The position numbers and the translations under genes are program-made. A stretch of 7,467 bases of DNA, taken from contig JALRBM010000032.1 in the NCBI GenBank assembly GCA_023257755.1, positions 1 through 7,467 on the forward strand. The letters are read 5' to 3'. This document shows, in pieces, positions 5,683 through 7,467 of this stretch. The notes beneath the pieces are model-generated. The model was not told the DNA's origin. It searched no databases and saw nothing but the letters and a program-made list of their open reading frames with translations. Numbering within the stretch: position 1 is the first letter of the stretch; the number at the start of each line of letters is the position of its first letter. Source of the DNA: Candidatus Saccharimonadia bacterium (lineage in GTDB: Bacteria; Patescibacteriota; Saccharimonadia; Saccharimonadales; Saccharimonadaceae).

Positions 5683-6141
5683 TTACCCGTAGATACAGGC
5701 GACGAAAAAGAGCACCGTAGAAAGGACACCGCATACCGTTCGAAACGTATGTAATCTGTTCCATTTACTCTCAAAAGCGGCACGGACTTTCGGTGCATCC
5801 GATTCTGATGCTTTATCAAGCCTGTCATTCAGCGGGACATTGCCGGCAATCGTCACGCCGAATGTACCAACTACGTACAAAATCGAAGAGCCAAGGAGAG
5901 CGATAAACATTCCGTTATCAGCATATAGAAGCGTTACCCACGGCAACAGAACGACCGGGCCCATAAAAATAATGAAAAAGAGGGGATTAAGTATCACCTT
6001 ATTGATAGACTGCATGGCCCGCACGTACTCGCCATCACTCAAACGGCCCAACCCGCCCATTACCGACACGCTCCATCCAAAGAAAAAACCTGTTAACATT
6101 GCAAGCAGTGTTCCTGTTACGACTAGTAAGATCTCATTCAT
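5683..6141 (-). CDS. DUF1772 (anthrone oxygenase-like) membrane protein
   Basis: A 152-residue protein with about four membrane helices: about 4-28, 54-73, 78-100 and 134-150. Family marks of DUF1772 are the MQSINKVILNPLF stretch (43-55), NVPLNDRL (101-108) and a tryptophan helix WNRLHTFRT (127-135). DUF1772 covers fungal anthrone oxygenases and many bacterial membrane proteins whose substrate is unknown; an oxygenase role should not be assumed. It is the last gene of the copper-type operon, 26 bases after the DUF305 gene, with GGGAG five bases before its ATG. There is no terminator after it. Its pairing with DUF305 and CsoR suggests a job in metal or redox stress, but this is inference. Confidence 0.82.
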   Translation of the reverse strand: MNEILLVVTGTLLAMLTGFFFGWSVSVMGGLGRLSDGEYVRAMQSINKVILNPLFFIIFMGPVVLLPWVTLLYADNGMFIALLGSSILYVVGTFGVTIAGNVPLNDRLDKASESDAPKVRAAFESKWNRLHTFRTVCGVLSTVLFFVACIYG

Positions 6142-6167
6142 AAATTCTCCCTTTTCCTGCCAGTATA

Positions 6168-6533
6168 CTACATGCCCATAGCTTTTTGATCTGCTTTTTC
6201 ACTGTATCCCCACATGTCACGCCATCGCTTCATCTCGGCAATTTCTTTCTCCTGGGCAGTGATAATTCCGCGAGATAGTTCCTTGATCTCCTGATGTACC
6301 GCCCGGTCCTCACTTAAGCGCGCCATATCAATCGCACCCTGATGGTGATCGATCATTTCGTTGATGAATGCTTCATCGTAAGTATCACCCTGCTTATCCT
6401 TCAAGCTACTCACCATTTCGGCCATTGTCATCGCCTCATTTTGGGGCTTATTGAATGTCGTCGCCGCTAGCGATACTAAAAATCCTCCGATGAGAAATCC
6501 AATAATTCCGAAAAGTAGCGGTTTTGTTTCCAT
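6168..6533 (-). CDS. membrane-anchored DUF305 protein, probable copper binder
   Basis: A 121-residue protein. An N-terminal membrane segment or uncleaved signal (about 6-27) is followed by a helical DUF305 domain, presumably outside the membrane. The family signature FINEMIDHHQGAIDMA lies at 56-71 and is followed by the AQEKEIAEMKRW segment (93-104). Potential Cu(I) ligands are plentiful: M35, M37, M40, M60, H63, H64, M70, H80, M101, M107, M119 and M121. It is known that Synechocystis CopM, a periplasmic copper-binding protein, carries DUF305. The domain is single-copy here. AGGAGGA, overlapping the stop codon of csoR, lies seven bases before ATG 6533, so the two genes are tightly coupled. 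Family assignment is sure; copper specificity rests on the family and the adjacent CsoR. Confidence 0.9.
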   Translation of the reverse strand: METKPLLFGIIGFLIGGFLVSLAATTFNKPQNEAMTMAEMVSSLKDKQGDTYDEAFINEMIDHHQGAIDMARLSEDRAVHQEIKELSRGIITAQEKEIAEMKRWRDMWGYSEKADQKAMGM

Positions 6534-6545
6534 ATGTTAATCCTC

Positions 6546-6827
6546 CTATTTTGCGAGCAGCCTGCCGACCGCCGTCACGACTTCGTTAATTTTCTCGTCC
6601 TGAGATTTGGGACCAATCGCCTTATTCATAAGGCAATGCTTGGTATGATCCCTCAGCAGCTCCAAGGCCACCTTATCCATAGCCGCCTCTATCGCGCTGA
6701 TCTGCGTCAGAATATCGATACAATACGCGTCTTCGTCAACCATCCGCGATACGCCGCGCACCTGGCCCTCGACTCTGTTCAGCCGTTTTTTAATCGCGTC
6801 CTTATTATTTGCGTACCCGTATTTCAC
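6546..6827 (-). CDS. CsoR-family Cu(I)-sensing transcriptional repressor
   Basis: A 93-residue DUF156 (CsoR/RcnR/FrmR) protein. The conserved helix RLNRVEGQVRG (15-25) is present. The Cu(I) triad sits at C36, H61 and C65, the same numbers as in Mycobacterium tuberculosis CsoR; the order C-H-C separates it from the nickel/cobalt RcnR and formaldehyde FrmR types. Copper-free protein should bind the operator and Cu(I) should release it. The start is GTG 6827, whose last two bases are part of the TGA stop of the DUF4396 gene (GTGA overlap). GGAGGT is five bases upstream. It is the second gene of the operon it probably controls; the palindrome at 7289-7309 is the likely binding site. Csr-type sulfide sensors (CstR) share the two cysteines but lack the histidine. 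Confidence 0.92.
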   Translation of the reverse strand: MKYGYANNKDAIKKRLNRVEGQVRGVSRMVDEDAYCIDILTQISAIEAAMDKVALELLRDHTKHCLMNKAIGPKSQDEKINEVVTAVGRLLAK

Positions 6828-7276
6828 TGCATACCTCCATGATGATAGTGATGCACTAATGCGTGCCCTTTGCCCCGGGAAAGAAGATACCGGTTAACCG
6901 GGAACGCCGCCCAGAACGCCACAAACAGCGCAAGGGCCAACGTCGCCCAGAACCAGGGATTTACCAACCCAGCGCTCATCGCGCCAGGAATCATAAAAAG
7001 TACAGCGTTATCAACAATTTCCATCGTCAAAATTGAAAGTGTATCCGCCGCAAGCACTGTTGTCAGTGCCTTTTTCAGCGGGACACCTGCTTTTAGCAGG
7101 GGAATCATCGACAGTATGTATCCGATGATAAATGCCAGGCCGATTGCCACGACCAAGGTCAGTAAGCCCGGCCAACCAAAGATAAGCCCCAGGCTTAGAC
7201 CAGCAATTTCACCAATCGCACACCCTGTTAGGCAGTGCAGGGTAGCACTGAGTGCCATTTTATTTGTCATATCCAT
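6824..7276 (-). CDS. DUF4396 integral membrane protein with His-rich tail
   Basis: A 150-residue membrane protein of the DUF4396 family. Recognisable parts are HCLTGCAIGE (14-23), a GLAFIIGY helix (46-53), the AADTLSILTMEIVDN stretch (76-90), GAMSAGL (98-104), PVNRYLLSRGKGHA (126-139) and a tail with H142, H143, H145 and H146. About four membrane helices can be drawn (20-33, 36-60, 75-97, 107-130). H14, C15, C19, M85, E86 and the His tail are plausible metal ligands. The family's function is undefined, but its genes often lie beside copper-handling genes. It is the first gene of the operon. AGGAGG is six bases before ATG 7276, better than the in-frame ATGs at codons 3 and 7. It overlaps csoR by 4 bases. 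Confidence 0.88.
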   Translation of the reverse strand: MDMTNKMALSATLHCLTGCAIGEIAGLSLGLIFGWPGLLTLVVAIGLAFIIGYILSMIPLLKAGVPLKKALTTVLAADTLSILTMEIVDNAVLFMIPGAMSAGLVNPWFWATLALALFVAFWAAFPVNRYLLSRGKGHALVHHYHHGGMQ

Positions 7277-7288
7277 ACGCGCCCTCCT

Positions 7289-7309
7289 ATATACCCCCCT
7301 ATGGTATAT
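7289..7309 (-). promoter_or_regulatory. predicted CsoR operator
   Basis: Perfect inverted arms ATATACC (7289-7295) and GGTATAT (7303-7309) surround a 7-base centre rich in C. The ATACC-C/G-tract-GGTAT form matches the known style of CsoR boxes, and the site is upstream of an operon that encodes a CsoR. It covers the predicted -10 element, so binding would block RNA polymerase. Confidence 0.7.
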
Positions 7310-7329
7310 GAAGAGACGCGGCTCGTCAA
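7301..7329 (-). promoter_or_regulatory. promoter of the DUF4396-csoR-DUF305-DUF1772 operon
   Basis: On the minus strand TTGACG (7329-7324), a 17-base spacer and TACCAT (7306-7301). The -35 is good and the -10 moderate. An alternative -10, TATACC, would have a 15-base spacer. Either one lies inside the palindrome at 7289-7309. Confidence 0.55.
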
Positions 7330-7338
7330 ATTAATTAT

Positions 7339-7467
7339 CTAGTGAGTATCGATCAGATGACTCACGTCTATGGATTGGTAGTCCCACCTGGCAAGTTCAT
7401 CGGCGATGTCGGCATACCTTTTACCCGCCAGCATTCCACCCGCAATGAAATCTTCTTGTGTCACATC
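7339..7467 (-). CDS. C-terminal fragment of an unidentified protein
   Basis: The last 42 codons of a gene that enters from the right edge and ends at TAG 7341-7339. The frame is open throughout, and the peptide is acidic and helical with a balanced composition (for example AGKRYADIADELARW). Too little is present to name a family. It lies on the same strand as the copper-type operon and ends 10 bases before that operon's -35 element; no terminator hairpin is seen between them. Confidence 0.6.
   Translation of the reverse strand, partial: DVTQEDFIAGGMLAGKRYADIADELARWDYQSIDVSHLIDTH

Noticed and set aside
5439..5828. 129-codon minus-strand frame across the DUF1772/PH-gene junction
   Set aside because: It overlaps both real genes in another frame and the promoter between them.
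6162..6169. AGTATACT palindrome at the end of the DUF305 gene
   Set aside because: Eight bases, overlapping a stop codon, no matching copy near a promoter; likely chance.
6870..7334. 154-codon + strand frame opposite the DUF4396 gene
   Set aside because: DUF4396 motifs and AGGAGG support the minus strand; the + frame crosses the operator and promoter.
1..7467. Recoded stop codons (UGA as Gly, as in some CPR phyla)
   Set aside because: All genes read through cleanly with the standard code, and the DUF4396 gene ends at a natural TGA overlapping the csoR start.
1..7467. tRNA, rRNA, CRISPR array, transposase or integrase
   Set aside because: No cloverleaf, repeat-spacer pattern or mobility-protein motif was seen on either strand.

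Overview
The window (7,467 bases) carries nine recognisable or clearly coding genes, plus a possible small ORF at the left edge and the tail of a gene cut by the right edge. The organism is bacterial and uses the standard code (TAA, TAG and TGA all end genes). Compact spacing, short gene overlaps, Shine-Dalgarno sites, AT-rich sigma70-type promoters and a DUF3048 / membrane kinase / lone receiver cluster suggest a small-genome Patescibacteria (CPR) member, perhaps a saccharibacterium. This taxonomic call is inference; no rRNA or marker gene is present.

Left block (+ strand, 1-3936). An AT-rich leader of about 130 bases precedes a YdcF/DUF218-family gene (254-895). A promoter with an extended -10 element at 908-916 lies almost on top of the next start codon. 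It appears to drive a tight operon: a membrane-anchored DUF3048 protein (927-2015), a PAS-containing sensor histidine kinase overlapping it by 10 bases (2006-3553), and a receiver-only response regulator (3556-3936). The kinase has almost no extracytoplasmic loop. The DUF3048 protein in front of it may therefore be its outside partner (inference).

Middle block (about 3970-5625). This stretch is visibly richer in GC and in G/C third positions than its flanks. It holds two convergent membrane-protein genes: an unrecognised 118-residue protein (4040-4396, +) and a 344-residue multi-pass protein with an acidic linker and a C-terminal PH-like domain (4568-5602, -). Each has its own near-consensus AT-rich promoter. 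They end on a cluster of hairpins, including one intrinsic terminator for each strand. This is the least explained part of the window.

Right block (- strand, 5683-7329). One four-gene operon reads DUF4396 membrane protein, CsoR-type repressor, DUF305 protein, DUF1772 membrane protein. A palindrome with 7-base arms (7289-7309) covers the -10 region of the operon promoter and looks like the CsoR operator. The CsoR protein keeps the Cu(I) triad at C36/H61/C65, and the DUF4396 and DUF305 products are rich in His, Met or Cys. The block reads as a self-repressed copper-handling operon, but no copper ATPase lies in the window. Upstream of it, on the same strand, is the 42-residue C-terminus of an unidentified protein.
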